Assembly (NCBI GenBank): GCA_963698885.1
Contig: CAVOSJ010000006.1
Location: 124,001 to 188,000, forward strand
Length of the DNA stretch: 64,000 nucleotides
DNA from: JBARKJ01 sp963698885
GTDB lineage: Bacteria; Nitrospirota; JACRHJ01
Direction of reading: 5' to 3'
A program made the translations under genes and the position numbers. The notes below the pieces were generated by a model, which saw only the letters and a program-made list of their open reading frames with translations, was not told the DNA's origin and did no database searches. Position 1 is the stretch's first letter. The number at the start of each line of letters is the position of its first letter. This document shows, one piece after another, positions 38,938 to 46,911 of the stretch.

Positions 38938-38967
38938 TTGACAATGCCTATCTAAGACTCCTATAAT
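38938..38967 (+). promoter_or_regulatory. Consensus promoter for the DUF4160/DUF2442 pair
   Basis: TTGACA (38938-38943), 18-bp spacer, TATAAT (38962-38967), both perfect hexamers. The start site is expected near 38974, only about 6 nt before the ATG at 38980. Confidence 0.65.
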
Positions 38968-38979
38968 TTCCTTATACTT

Positions 38980-39216
38980 ATGCCAACAATCCTTAAAGTC
39001 GGGAGGTTCAGGTTTTTCTTCTTCAGCAATGAGGGAGGAGAACCCGTTCATATACATGTTGAATCGGATAATAAGTACGCTAAATTCTGGATAGGACCTA
39101 TCCAACTTGCGAAATCGGTAGGATATTCAGCAAAGGAAGTAAATGAAATCCGGAAGCTGATTTTTGAGAATCAAAAATTCTTAAAGGAAAAATGGGATGA
39201 GTACTTCAACGGTTAA
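38980..39216 (+). CDS. DUF4160 domain protein, candidate toxin-antitoxin partner
   Basis: 78 residues. MPTILKVGRFRFFFFSNEGG, EPVHIHVES, and AKFWIGPIQLAKSVGYSAKE are characteristic of DUF4160. The conserved HIHV is a possible active or metal site. Its last 20 bases overlap the DUF2442 gene, so translation is coupled. This pair is commonly adjacent in bacteria and has been considered toxin-antitoxin-like; activity here is inference. Confidence 0.8.
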   Translation: MPTILKVGRFRFFFFSNEGGEPVHIHVESDNKYAKFWIGPIQLAKSVGYSAKEVNEIRKLIFENQKFLKEKWDEYFNG

Positions 39217-39439
39217 AATTTCGGAACCTATGGCATCGGATGTCTGGTTCGACAACGATATGATGCATATCCGGCTATTGGACGGGCGTGAACTAAGCGT
39301 GCCGCTCGAATGGTTTCCAAAATTGCGCGACGCAAATGACGATCAAAAAAAGAAGTGGCGCTTGATTGGAAACGGCATCGGCATACATTGGGAAGATATA
39401 GATGAGGATATTTCGGTAGCCGCGCTGTTGAGAGGGTAG
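39197..39439 (+). CDS. DUF2442 domain protein, candidate toxin-antitoxin partner
   Basis: 80 residues. Conserved blocks VWFDNDMMHIRLLDGRELSV, PLEWFPKLRDA and GIGIHWEDIDEDISVAALL define DUF2442. It lacks an added DNA-binding tail, so any autoregulation would need the small beta domain itself. It overlaps the upstream gene in a bicistron under a strong promoter. Confidence 0.82.
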   Translation: MSTSTVKISEPMASDVWFDNDMMHIRLLDGRELSVPLEWFPKLRDANDDQKKKWRLIGNGIGIHWEDIDEDISVAALLRG

Positions 39440-39581
39440 ATAAAGAAACAAGGCAGGCTTTAAAATATCTTTCGAGCAGACAACCAGAATTTGTGGATAA
39501 ATAAAAAAGATTTAGATTTGGACGAACTTAGAATCGACTTTAAGCCCCGGCATAGTTGCCCGCTTTTTAATTTTTATCGTT

Positions 39582-40322
39582 TCAACGACCTGAAGAGTCC
39601 GCCGCTTCGCCGCGGTAGCCGTATTTCCCGTTCTTGATGAGGCATTTCATCCTGCCCCGGAAGTTCCTGATCGATATCAGCGAAGATATGTGCAGGAGCT
39701 GGGCGGCGCGGTAAGGCCTGCTCACTACCTCCACCCTGCCCTCCTTTATGGCCGCAATTATCGCCTCCGGGTCTTTATCCTCCACCTTCACTATCGAATA
39801 GGTCCGGCCCATCTGCCGGGTGACGTGCGCGTCCGAGTTGCCGATCAGTGGTTTTTGCAGGTCCAGGGCGCGGGTGACCGCCCAGTTGTTGAAGTTTAGA
39901 TTCTTTACGTAATAATGGCAGTATTCCACGGCATCGAACACGTCCGGGTGCCTGTCCAGTAGCCTGCCGGATGCGGTAGGCATGGGGAAGTACGGGTGCG
40001 CGGCGATTACCAGGTTGTTATCCCGTTTCGCTTTTGCGATATCGTTTAGGGAACGGTAGTCGCCCAGTTCGCCCCGGAAGTTTATCAGCAGGATGTGCTT
40101 ACCCCTGACGGTGCGCTCGACCCCCCTGATAAGGATGACGCCTTTTTCCTTCGCGTAGTCCCGGAGCCTCTCCGACCAGGTGAACCGGTTGTGGTTTGTA
40201 ATGGCGATGGCGCCGAAGCCTCTGGCCGCCATCAAGTCGATTGTTTTGTACGCGTCGTGGGAAAGAAAGTCGTGCGGGTCTTCCTTGGAATGCAGGTGAA
40301 AGTCTATCTTAATGTCCATCAA
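39582..40322 (-). CDS. PHP-domain phosphoesterase
   Basis: 246 residues. Metal motifs are IDFHLHSKED (HxH), TNHNRFTW, LVIAAHPYF and GNSDAHVTRQMG. This fits the PHP family of phosphoesterases, which includes nucleases and histidinol phosphatase-like enzymes. Substrate unknown. The C-terminal 40 residues are basic (RNFRGRMKCLIKNGKYGYRG), possibly for nucleic acid or membrane contact. Monocistronic by position. Confidence 0.82.
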   Translation of the reverse strand: MMDIKIDFHLHSKEDPHDFLSHDAYKTIDLMAARGFGAIAITNHNRFTWSERLRDYAKEKGVILIRGVERTVRGKHILLINFRGELGDYRSLNDIAKAKRDNNLVIAAHPYFPMPTASGRLLDRHPDVFDAVEYCHYYVKNLNFNNWAVTRALDLQKPLIGNSDAHVTRQMGRTYSIVKVEDKDPEAIIAAIKEGRVEVVSRPYRAAQLLHISSLISIRNFRGRMKCLIKNGKYGYRGEAADSSGR

Positions 40323-40439
40323 TTAACCCTTCTCTTGCCTCGGGGAGCTATGATAGCTGGAAGCGGCGGCTGCCGCAAGAAAATAATAATTAATTTTATT
40401 TAACCGCTATCCCTTTGATTTTACTGTACAACTAAAGAC

Positions 40440-40758
40440 TTGACCAAACTGCGAAAAAACATTATACTTGTGAAACGTTTTTGGGCAGGTCCCGGTCTTT
40501 GAAAGATACACTGTTAATTATACTCCCTAAAAACCCCGGAATCAATATCCGGGCGTCCCACTTAATCAAATTTAAAAAGCATTACGCAATACCCGGCCAA
40601 AAGTTTTTGACCTTAGCGGGCCTTGTTGTTTTCAAGCCGGACAGTTTAAAAGTTTTTGGGCCGTACCGCCCCGCGCTAAGCTCCGACACTACCGGAGCCA
40701 AGCGGTGGGGGCCCCACTTTACAAAAAGGCGGGACTTTAAAAAAGAGAGGAGTCAACG
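40440..40758 (+). promoter_or_regulatory. Promoter and long (about 285 nt) structured leader of exported protein gene
   Basis: TTGACC (40440-40445), 17-bp spacer, TATACT (40463-40468). From a start near 40475 the leader runs to 40758. It contains potential hairpins such as CCCGGA-ATCAATA-TCCGGG (about 40535-40555) and GCTCCG-ACACTAC-CGGAGC (about 40680-40698). A 93-codon frame inside (from 40481) lacks support. No riboswitch class is recognised. Confidence 0.45.
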
Positions 40759-41274
40759 ATGAAGTTTATCGTTTTTTTAATTTCGGTTTTGCTTACGGCT
40801 TCCATTGCCGTCCCCGCGCATGCGGGGGGCAGGTTCACAAGCCTTCTGGACGCGACGGATAAGGACTATCAGACGATAAAGACGGAGATGCAGGACGTCC
40901 GTGACGGTTCTTCTCCCGGGATGGACCAGCGGGAGCTTAAAGCGGCGGCAAACAGGATTATGGCAAGGCGTGACGCTATCGCGAAAATGAGGAAGGTAGG
41001 TCTTAAAGTGCTGGGCAGGGACCAGAGGGGGCTTTTCAGGCTCCTGATCCGTAACCTGGACCAGATAAACCTCTCGCTTCTCGCGATGATAGGGGATGAA
41101 AAGGGATATAAAGCCTCCGTCAACAGCGCGGGCGGGAGCCCGGCGGGGATGGAAAGCTGGCAGGCAGGCATCGGGATGATGATAGATGAGACCAGGAGGT
41201 GCCTGTACATGGCTGGCAAGGTATCCGGTCCGTTCATCATGCAGGCGCGTCTCGCCCCGCTTCAGGCGCATTGA
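40759..41274 (+). CDS. Exported helical protein of unknown function
   Basis: 171 residues with signal peptide MKFIVFLISVLLTASIAVPA (cleavage after AHA), behind GAGAGGAGT. The mature part is helical and has a cytochrome-c'-like or four-helix-bundle feel (LKAAANRIMARRDAIAKMRK, LFRLLIRNLDQINLSLLAMI) but no CxxCH. No family recognised. Its last 38 bases overlap, tail to tail, the 3' end of the minus-strand HTH gene. Confidence 0.62.
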   Translation: MKFIVFLISVLLTASIAVPAHAGGRFTSLLDATDKDYQTIKTEMQDVRDGSSPGMDQRELKAAANRIMARRDAIAKMRKVGLKVLGRDQRGLFRLLIRNLDQINLSLLAMIGDEKGYKASVNSAGGSPAGMESWQAGIGMMIDETRRCLYMAGKVSGPFIMQARLAPLQAH

Positions 41275-41616
41275 TGATAAAGTAGCGCGGCTCCGAGATC
41301 CTCTCGGACTTGCAGACAGGACAGCGGCCGGGCCTTCCCGGCCGTTTTCTTTTTGCAAAAATAAACCCGCAGGAGTGACACTCCGACGGGATAATTTCAA
41401 ACCCTCTACCCTTGTCGCCCCCGCCCCCTTCGCGCCACTTGCCCCTTTCGCCCCCCCAGTGCCGCCTGCCCCCCTTGCCCCGCCGGCCGCCGCGATGTGG
41501 CGGAGGTGGTCTAAGACCTCCTTCTCGGAAAGCCTTACCTCCTGGGAGATCTCGCGCACCGTCTTCGGCCCCTGACTGATAAATTCCCGTATCTTCTGCC
41601 GGAGCGTCTCTGGCAT
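41237..41616 (-). CDS. Winged-helix DNA-binding protein with C-terminal zinc ribbon (frameshift near 41396)
   Basis: The N-terminus MPETLRQKIREFISQGPKTV and REISQEVRLSEKEVLDHLRH form an HTH. An unusual Gly/Ala/Lys-rich linker (GARGAGGTGGAKGASGAKGA) follows. Adding one C to the CCC run near 41396 gives LKLSPSECHSCGFIFAKRKR and GRCPVCKSERISEPRYF, a two-CxxC zinc ribbon of the COG3357-type predicted transcriptional regulators. The stop is at 41237. About 126 aa. It is last in the sigma-factor operon and may regulate it. Confidence 0.7.
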
Positions 41617-41625
41617 ATATCTACT

Positions 41626-42312
41626 TTATTCGGGCGGGATCGGCGGGGCATTCTGCTCGATAGGCTCTTTTCGCGGGATGACTACTCCCTGTCTCGCAAG
41701 CTCCAGGCGTATCTCCTCGCGCCGCTTCGCCTGCTCCTGCGGCGGAAGGCCCTTCAGCGCCCGAAGCTGGGCGCGTATTTCTTCCTTCTTCTCAGGCGGC
41801 AGGGCATTGAACTTCGCAATCCCGTCCCTGTAAGCCTGCCTCTGCTGGGGGGTCAGTTTCCGCCAGCGCGACATCCGGCTCATTACCCTCGCGCGCTCCT
41901 CCGGCGGGAGGTCCTTCACCTGCTTGTATTTATCGCGGAGTTCCTGCCTCTTGGCCGGGGGTAGCGAGTTGAAGATGCGATAAGCCTTCTTCAGGCGCTC
42001 GCGCCTCTCCGGAGGCATGGTCTTCCATATCTCGTAATTTTCCAGCAACTCCTGCTGCTCGCTCGGGGAGAGGGATTCCCAGCGGTTCCTGATTGTCCTT
42101 TTCGGCGCCGCCGTCCGGGTTTTTACCGGATGCTTTACGGGCGCGGGCGGTATGCCGGGGGCTGTGGGCGGAGCCTTTTGCAATACGTTCGGGTTCGGCG
42201 GCGTGGGCGGCGCGATTACGGGACCTTCATTCTCCGCCGACACGATAATCGCCGCGGTCAGCATTATTCCCGCAAGCGAGACCGCGGTTATTATTTTCTT
42301 TATACGCATCAT
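41626..42312 (-). CDS. Exported DUF3106-type repeat protein
   Basis: 228 residues. A signal peptide/anchor (IITAVSLAGIMLTAAIIVSA) and proline-rich spacer precede a run of about 20-residue helical repeats. Each pairs a leucine/proline and an aromatic residue: NRWESLSPSEQQELLENYEI, YRIFNSLPPAKRQELRDKY, RWRKLTPQQRQAYRDGIAKF. This is the DUF3106 pattern. In other bacteria it is often encoded with ECF sigma/anti-sigma pairs, as here, and may be a periplasmic sensor. That role is inference. Confidence 0.8.
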   Translation of the reverse strand: MMRIKKIITAVSLAGIMLTAAIIVSAENEGPVIAPPTPPNPNVLQKAPPTAPGIPPAPVKHPVKTRTAAPKRTIRNRWESLSPSEQQELLENYEIWKTMPPERRERLKKAYRIFNSLPPAKRQELRDKYKQVKDLPPEERARVMSRMSRWRKLTPQQRQAYRDGIAKFNALPPEKKEEIRAQLRALKGLPPQEQAKRREEIRLELARQGVVIPRKEPIEQNAPPIPPE

Positions 42313-42340
42313 TACCCGTCAAATCCCCTATCGGCCCCGG

Positions 42341-42817
42341 TCAGTCCCTTATCGGCCCTATCTCGTCCAGGCCGTTTCTGTCTATCTGCTGTATCACGTC
42401 CAGGTCGCCGATTACGTCCATATTCTCCAGGACCCCCCAGTCTCCCTGGGTGGTCGCCACCTGGACATTCTGCGGCTGAGGCTGGTTCCCCATGTCCGGG
42501 AGGTAAGTGGCTATGAATATCGCGGCTATCACCGCGAAGGCGGTCAGATAGATCGGCAGGAGCTTTCTGATGCCGGCCGGCCTGTGGCGGAAGAGCCTGC
42601 GCATGACGCCCTGTGTGGCGGCATAGACCTCGCCGGAATTCAGTTTTTCGGGCCCCGGAACATTAGAGAGCATCTGGGTTAAGCCTTCCAGCTCTTTCCT
42701 GCACGAGTCGCAGGAAAGGACGTGGACGGCGACCTCCGACGCCTGCTCCCTCGAGAGCTCCCCGTAGTGATATAGGACCAGTCTTTCGCTAAAATTACTG
42801 CAAGCCCTGTCATCCAT
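42341..42817 (-). CDS. Anti-sigma factor with zinc-binding (zf-HC2) domain
   Basis: 158 residues. The N-terminal cytoplasmic domain has the ZAS motif VAVHVLSCDSCRKELEGL (H-x3-C-x2-C). One membrane helix (YLTAFAVIAAIFIATYL, about residues 90-108) is followed by a short periplasmic tail. The start codon overlaps the sigma-factor stop by 8 bp. It would hold the ECF sigma factor inactive until an envelope signal. Confidence 0.88.
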   Translation of the reverse strand: MDDRACSNFSERLVLYHYGELSREQASEVAVHVLSCDSCRKELEGLTQMLSNVPGPEKLNSGEVYAATQGVMRRLFRHRPAGIRKLLPIYLTAFAVIAAIFIATYLPDMGNQPQPQNVQVATTQGDWGVLENMDVIGDLDVIQQIDRNGLDEIGPIRD

Positions 42818-43541
42818 GATAATACCCTTTCATGCTCTTTTTAAGGGCGTCAATCGCCCTGAAAAGATGCGCCTTCACGGCGCCTTCGCTTATCTTCAAG
42901 GCCACCGCTATCTCCGAGAGTTTCAGGTCTTCCTCGTGCTTCATCAGGAAAACCGCCCTCTGCCTCGGGGGCAGCGACAAAAGCGCTTTTTTAAGGGCCG
43001 CCCGGAGCTCTTTTTGCTCGAGCGGCATGTCCGGCCTCCCCGAACGGGATGTATCCGGCGCCAGCTCCACCGCGTCCGGGCCTTCATCGTCCTCATCCGG
43101 GGCGGCAAAAAAGAAAATCTTTTTCATGAACGTCTTTTTGCGTAAGAAATCCAGACAGACGTTCGAAAGTATTCTGATAAACCATGTATAAAAAGACGAC
43201 CCGCCTTTGAATGAATCAAGGGCCTTGTACGCCTTTATGAACGCGTCCTGGGCAAGGTCCTGTGCGTCGTCGGGGTTTCCGGTCATCTGCCGGGCAAACG
43301 CGAGCGCCCTCGGCATGTACTTCTTTACCAGGGCGCCGAACGCCTCGTGGTCGCCTTTCCGGGAAGCCTCCACCAGCTCCAGCTCGTTAAACACCCTGGC
43401 ACTGGCCGGCACTGCATCCTTCTTATTTATTGTAAAAACCGGCCCCAAGGCAAATACCGGCCAAAGAAAATCGTGACCTCTCCCAAAATATGCCGGCCCA
43501 AAATGTACCGGCCGAAAAAGTACCGGCCCCTTCAAGAACAT
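42810..43541 (-). CDS. ECF (sigma-24-like) RNA polymerase sigma factor
   Basis: Region 2 includes YMPRALAFARQMTGNPDDAQ and DLAQDAFIKAYKALDSFKGG with FYTWFIRILSNVCLDFLRK. Region 4 is LLSLPPRQRAVFLMKHEEDL, KLSEIAVALKISEGAVKAHL. The start is uncertain. ATG 43541 has AGGGGG upstream, but the first 35 codons are the translation of a 15-bp DNA repeat. GTG 43412, behind AGAAGG, would give a normal-length 200-residue protein. Followed by anti-sigma, DUF3106 and HTH genes; driven by the promoter at 43657-43685. Confidence 0.88.
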   Translation of the reverse strand: MFLKGPVLFRPVHFGPAYFGRGHDFLWPVFALGPVFTINKKDAVPASARVFNELELVEASRKGDHEAFGALVKKYMPRALAFARQMTGNPDDAQDLAQDAFIKAYKALDSFKGGSSFYTWFIRILSNVCLDFLRKKTFMKKIFFFAAPDEDDEGPDAVELAPDTSRSGRPDMPLEQKELRAALKKALLSLPPRQRAVFLMKHEEDLKLSEIAVALKISEGAVKAHLFRAIDALKKSMKGYYHG

Positions 43542-43548
43542 ATCGGCC
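43455..43548. repeat. TACCGGCC repeat array at the sigma-factor 5' end
   Basis: TACCGGCC-like units start at 43455, 43491, 43506, 43521 and 43541, three of them exactly 15 bp apart with a T/A-rich filler. Read on the minus strand they encode GPVLF-RPVHF-GPAYF in the upstream part of the sigma-factor frame. They lie within the transcribed leader. Confidence 0.55.
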
Positions 43549-43656
43549 CCCTGAATATAATGCTTGGCGGCTGATCCGAGAGCCCTGGATATAGCGCCAG
43601 GTCCAAATTAATGCCAGCCCCGAAAAAGATAATACCCGCTCCCTTTAAGCCCCTAT

Positions 43657-43685
43657 ATTATACCTTTTTCGGACTTCGGACTCAA
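43657..43685 (-). promoter_or_regulatory. Sigma70-type promoter for the ECF sigma operon
   Basis: On the minus strand TTGAGT (43685-43680), 17-bp spacer, TATAAT (43662-43657), a perfect -10. Transcription would start near 43650, giving a 110-nt or 240-nt leader depending on the sigma-factor start. Confidence 0.65.
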
Positions 43686-43761
43686 AGAAAACGTGCACGC
43701 AGGGCTGTTACTTAGACGTACGGGGGATTGAGAAGGTTTACACCGGGAGGGGCGGGCCGGG

Positions 43762-43790
43762 GGCCGGGGCCTTTTTAAAGGGCCCCGGCC
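43762..43790. repeat. GC-rich hairpin without T-tract
   Basis: GGCCGGGGCC (43762-43771) pairs perfectly with GGCCCCGGCC (43781-43790). It lies between the divergently placed sigma-operon promoter and the downstream end of the Lys-rich gene. A second stem, GGGGACC/GGTCCCC, lies at about 43827-43855. Confidence 0.6.
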
Positions 43791-43867
43791 TTAACAACAT
43801 CAAATCTGGCCGACCGCGCTTTTCTCGGGGACCGTCACGCGCTGGGAGGGTCCCCCCAAAAAGAGAG

Positions 43868-44095
43868 TTACTTCTTCTCCATGGAGGACATATTCTTCAT
43901 GCCCTTCTTGGACTTCTTGGCCTTCTTTGCCTTCTTGGCTTTCTTGGCTTTCTTCTTCGCGGGCGCCTTCTCGGCGGGGGCCTTCTCGGTAGAGGCGGCC
44001 GGGGCAGCCGTGTCAGTCGTGGTGGCTTCCGCGGCGAACGCCATCGGGGCGGCCAGGAGCATCATCATTATTGCTGCTGCGAGTATCTTCTTCAT
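43868..44095 (-). CDS. Small exported Ala/Lys-rich protein
   Basis: 75 residues. A signal peptide (MKKILAAAIMMMLLAAPMAF, cleavage after AFA) is followed by an Ala/Thr/Pro segment and a tandem K-K-A basic tract (AKKAKKAKKAKKSKKG). The mature protein is low-complexity and highly basic. Similar tiny proteins are common in envelope-rich genomes, function unknown. RBS GAAGAAGAACAG precedes the ATG. Confidence 0.65.
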   Translation of the reverse strand: MKKILAAAIMMMLLAAPMAFAAEATTTDTAAPAASTEKAPAEKAPAKKKAKKAKKAKKAKKSKKGMKNMSSMEKK

Positions 44096-44200
44096 CTGTT
44101 CTTCTTCCTTTTCCGGCCCGGTGGGCCATTAAAAAATTTTGGGTTTAATCCCAGCGCGACTTTTAGACGACTGGCCATAGGAAAGGTTTACAAAAAAATT

Positions 44201-45520
44201 TCACTTTATCAATATAATACTTAAATCCATCACGTTCGTGCCGGTCGGGCCGGGCGAGAAAAGCCCCCCGGCCTCCTTGAAGAAATGATTGGAATCGTTA
44301 TTTTTCAAGTAATTGCCTGCTTCCAGACCTTTGGCCTCAGCTGCCCTTACAGTCTCTCCGTCCGCGAATGCGCCCGCGGCGTCCGTGGGGCCGTCGGTCC
44401 CGTCCGTACCCGCGAAAAGGGCGGACAGCCGCCTGTCCCCGTTAATCTCTATCGCGAACGCCAGCGCCATTTCCTGGTTCCGGCCGCCCAGCCCTTCCCC
44501 GCGGACGGTGACGGTCGTCTCCCCGCCCGCGAGCAGACATGCCGGCACCGGCCGCCTCGCCCTCTCGTGCTGGGCGGCCTCGACCGCCAGCCTCTTTGCG
44601 GCGTCTCTCGCCTCGCCGGTCATAGACCCGTCCACGATGTACGGCCTGTAGCCCAGGTAGCCCGCCACTTCGGAGGCCTTGGCCAATGCGGCGGCGTTCG
44701 AGGCCACCACGAAATTTACCGTCTCCCTGAAAACTTCATCACCCGGCTTCGGGGTCTCCGGGAGAAGTCCCGACGCCCCCTTCTGCAGGTGCACCCGGAC
44801 GGCGGACGGGGCCCGGCCGTACACCCCCCTTATCTTCAGTATCTCCATGGCCTGGAGGTATGTCGTCTCATCTGGGGCGGTCGGGCCGGACGCTATCACG
44901 CCCAGGTCGTCCCCCACCACGTCCGAGATTACAAGGCTGACTACCTGCGCTGGAAAGGCCGCCTCGGCAAGCCTGCCGCCCTTGACGGCGGACAGGTGTT
45001 TCCGTACGCAGTTTATCTCCCCAATGTCCGCGCCGGATAGCAGCAGAAGCCCGGTCACCTCCTGCTTGTCCTTCAGGCTTATCCCCTCCGCCGGGAGGAC
45101 CATCAGCGAGGACGCCCCGCCGGAAAGAAGGCACAGGACAAGGTCGTCCTCCGACGCGCTTTTTGCAAGTTCCATCACCCGGCCGGCCGCAAGCACCCCC
45201 CTGCCGTCCGGGAGCGGATGCGACGCCTCGAATATCTTCGCGCGTGAAAGCTTCCCGCCGTGCCCGTCCTTGGTTACGGCGATACCGTCTTTAATAAGAC
45301 CACCCAGTACGTCTTCGGCAGCACTGGCCATGCCGTAAGCGGCTTTTCCGGCGGCGATCAGATATATATTATTTATATCGGGAAGTGAGTAGCGGGAGCC
45401 GCCGATAACGAGGGCGGCGGTATCGAGGACGAGGTTTTCCTTTACGCATGAATAGGGGTCCGCCGCGGCGATTGCGGCTCGGTATATCTGAATAAGAAGT
45501 TCTTTCGTCTCCTTATCCAT
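44201..45520 (-). CDS. Glycerate 2-kinase (DUF4147/MOFRL family)
   Basis: 439 residues. N-terminal DUF4147 domain with IYLIAAGKAAYGMASAAEDV, LLSGGASSLMVLPAEGIS and NCVRKHLSAVKGGRLAEAAF. C-terminal MOFRL domain with CLLAGGETTVTVRGEGLGGR and LFAGTDGTDGPTDAAGAFAD. The family phosphorylates glycerate to 2-phosphoglycerate. The ATG overlaps the argH stop by one base, so it is translated with the arginine operon although its pathway is different (serine/glyoxylate metabolism). Confidence 0.92.
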   Translation of the reverse strand: MDKETKELLIQIYRAAIAAADPYSCVKENLVLDTAALVIGGSRYSLPDINNIYLIAAGKAAYGMASAAEDVLGGLIKDGIAVTKDGHGGKLSRAKIFEASHPLPDGRGVLAAGRVMELAKSASEDDLVLCLLSGGASSLMVLPAEGISLKDKQEVTGLLLLSGADIGEINCVRKHLSAVKGGRLAEAAFPAQVVSLVISDVVGDDLGVIASGPTAPDETTYLQAMEILKIRGVYGRAPSAVRVHLQKGASGLLPETPKPGDEVFRETVNFVVASNAAALAKASEVAGYLGYRPYIVDGSMTGEARDAAKRLAVEAAQHERARRPVPACLLAGGETTVTVRGEGLGGRNQEMALAFAIEINGDRRLSALFAGTDGTDGPTDAAGAFADGETVRAAEAKGLEAGNYLKNNDSNHFFKEAGGLFSPGPTGTNVMDLSIILIK

Positions 45521-46911
45521 CAGCGCCTTGTCCTGGCCCTCATCTCCCGGACGGAACGGATGCGCCCTATTACCGCTTCCTTCGCCGTCCCGCCGGTATG
45601 GCGCCTGGCTGCCACGGAATTTTCAACTTTAAGGGCTTCGAGCGCCGAGCCGTCAGCCTCCGGATAGAACTCCTTCAGTTCGGCCAGGGTGAGGTCTTCC
45701 ATCCCGCGCCCGGACTCGACTAACTTCCTCACGATTTTGCCGACTACCTCGTGGGCGCTCCTGAAAGGGACCCCGCGCTTGGCCAGCCAGTCCGCCAGGT
45801 CTGTCGCCGTGGAGTAACTCTCGCCGGCGGCGGCCTCCATCTTTTCTTCCTTAGGCTCCATGCCCCGGATTATATCCGTCATCGCCCGAAGGCACCCGCG
45901 TACGGTATCGGCGGCGTCGAACACCGGCTCCTTGTCTTCCTGCATGTCTTTATTATACGCGAGCGGCAGGCCCTTCATCACAGTGAGGAGCGCCATCAGG
46001 TCGCCATATACCCTGCCGGTCTTGCCGCGCACCAGCTCCGGGACGTCCGGGTTCTTCTTCTGGGGCATGATGGACGAGCCGGTGCAGTACCTGTCCGGCA
46101 GGTCGATGAAGCCGAACTCCCCGGTGGACCACAGCACCAGTTCCTCGGAGAGGCGTGAGAGGTGCATCATTAAAATCGAAGATGCGGCCAGGAACTCCAA
46201 ATTAAAGTCGCGGTCGGAGACGGAGTCCATGCTGTTTTGCGTCGGCTCCTGGAACCTGAGCATCAGCGCGACGAAGGCCCGGTCTACGGGATAGCCCGTC
46301 CCGGCCAGTGCGCCGGAGCCGAGCGGCATCTTGTCCCCCCTGGCAAGGGCGTCGGAGAACCTCCCGGAGTCCCTCTCCAGCATCTCGTAATATGCCATCA
46401 TGTGGTGGGAGAAGAGTACCGGCTGGGCGCGCTGGAGGTGGGTATATCCGGGCATGACGAGGTCTATATATCCCTCAGCCTTTTCCAGCAGCGCTTCCTG
46501 CATCGCATCTATGAGGTTCACCACCTGCGCGCACTCGTCTTTCAGGTAGAGCTTTATATCGAGCGCCACCTGGTCGTTTCTGCTTCTGGCGGTGTGGAGC
46601 TTGCGCCCGGCGTCGCCGATTTTCTCAACTAAGCGGGCCTCGATGTTCATGTGCACGTCTTCAAGCTCCGTGCGCCATCTGAAATCCCCGGCCTCGATCT
46701 CGTCCAAGACCTCTTCAAGCCCGTGTACGATTTTATCGGCGTCCAAAGGCGATATGATCCCCTGCCGCCCCAGCATCCTGGCGTGGGCGAGGCTCCCGGC
46801 TATGTCGTAGCGGTACAGACGCCTGTCGAAAGGGAGCGAGGCGGTGAACTCCTCGACGAACTTGTCAGTCGGGCCCTCGAACCTCCCGCCCCAGGGTTTA
46901 TCTTCGGCCAT
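45520..46911 (-). CDS. argH: Argininosuccinate lyase
   Basis: 463 residues. The fumarase/aspartase superfamily signature is TGSSIMPQKKNPDVPELVRG (catalytic Ser loop). The His region is PGYTHLQRAQPVLFSHHMMA, and the N-terminal WGGRFEGPTDKFVEEFTASL is typical. It cleaves argininosuccinate into arginine and fumarate. Start and stop overlap neighbours by one base (argG upstream, glycerate kinase downstream), a tight operon. Confidence 0.97.
   Translation of the reverse strand: MAEDKPWGGRFEGPTDKFVEEFTASLPFDRRLYRYDIAGSLAHARMLGRQGIISPLDADKIVHGLEEVLDEIEAGDFRWRTELEDVHMNIEARLVEKIGDAGRKLHTARSRNDQVALDIKLYLKDECAQVVNLIDAMQEALLEKAEGYIDLVMPGYTHLQRAQPVLFSHHMMAYYEMLERDSGRFSDALARGDKMPLGSGALAGTGYPVDRAFVALMLRFQEPTQNSMDSVSDRDFNLEFLAASSILMMHLSRLSEELVLWSTGEFGFIDLPDRYCTGSSIMPQKKNPDVPELVRGKTGRVYGDLMALLTVMKGLPLAYNKDMQEDKEPVFDAADTVRGCLRAMTDIIRGMEPKEEKMEAAAGESYSTATDLADWLAKRGVPFRSAHEVVGKIVRKLVESGRGMEDLTLAELKEFYPEADGSALEALKVENSVAARRHTGGTAKEAVIGRIRSVREMRARTRR

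Noticed and set aside
40481..40762. 93-codon frame in the leader of the exported protein gene
   Set aside because: Composition is that of repeat-like noncoding sequence, with no RBS, and it overlaps the start of the supported gene.
43867..44000. Short tandem K-K-A tract considered as a CRISPR-like or DNA repeat
   Set aside because: The periodicity is codon-level repetition within a signal-peptide-bearing small protein, with no spacers.
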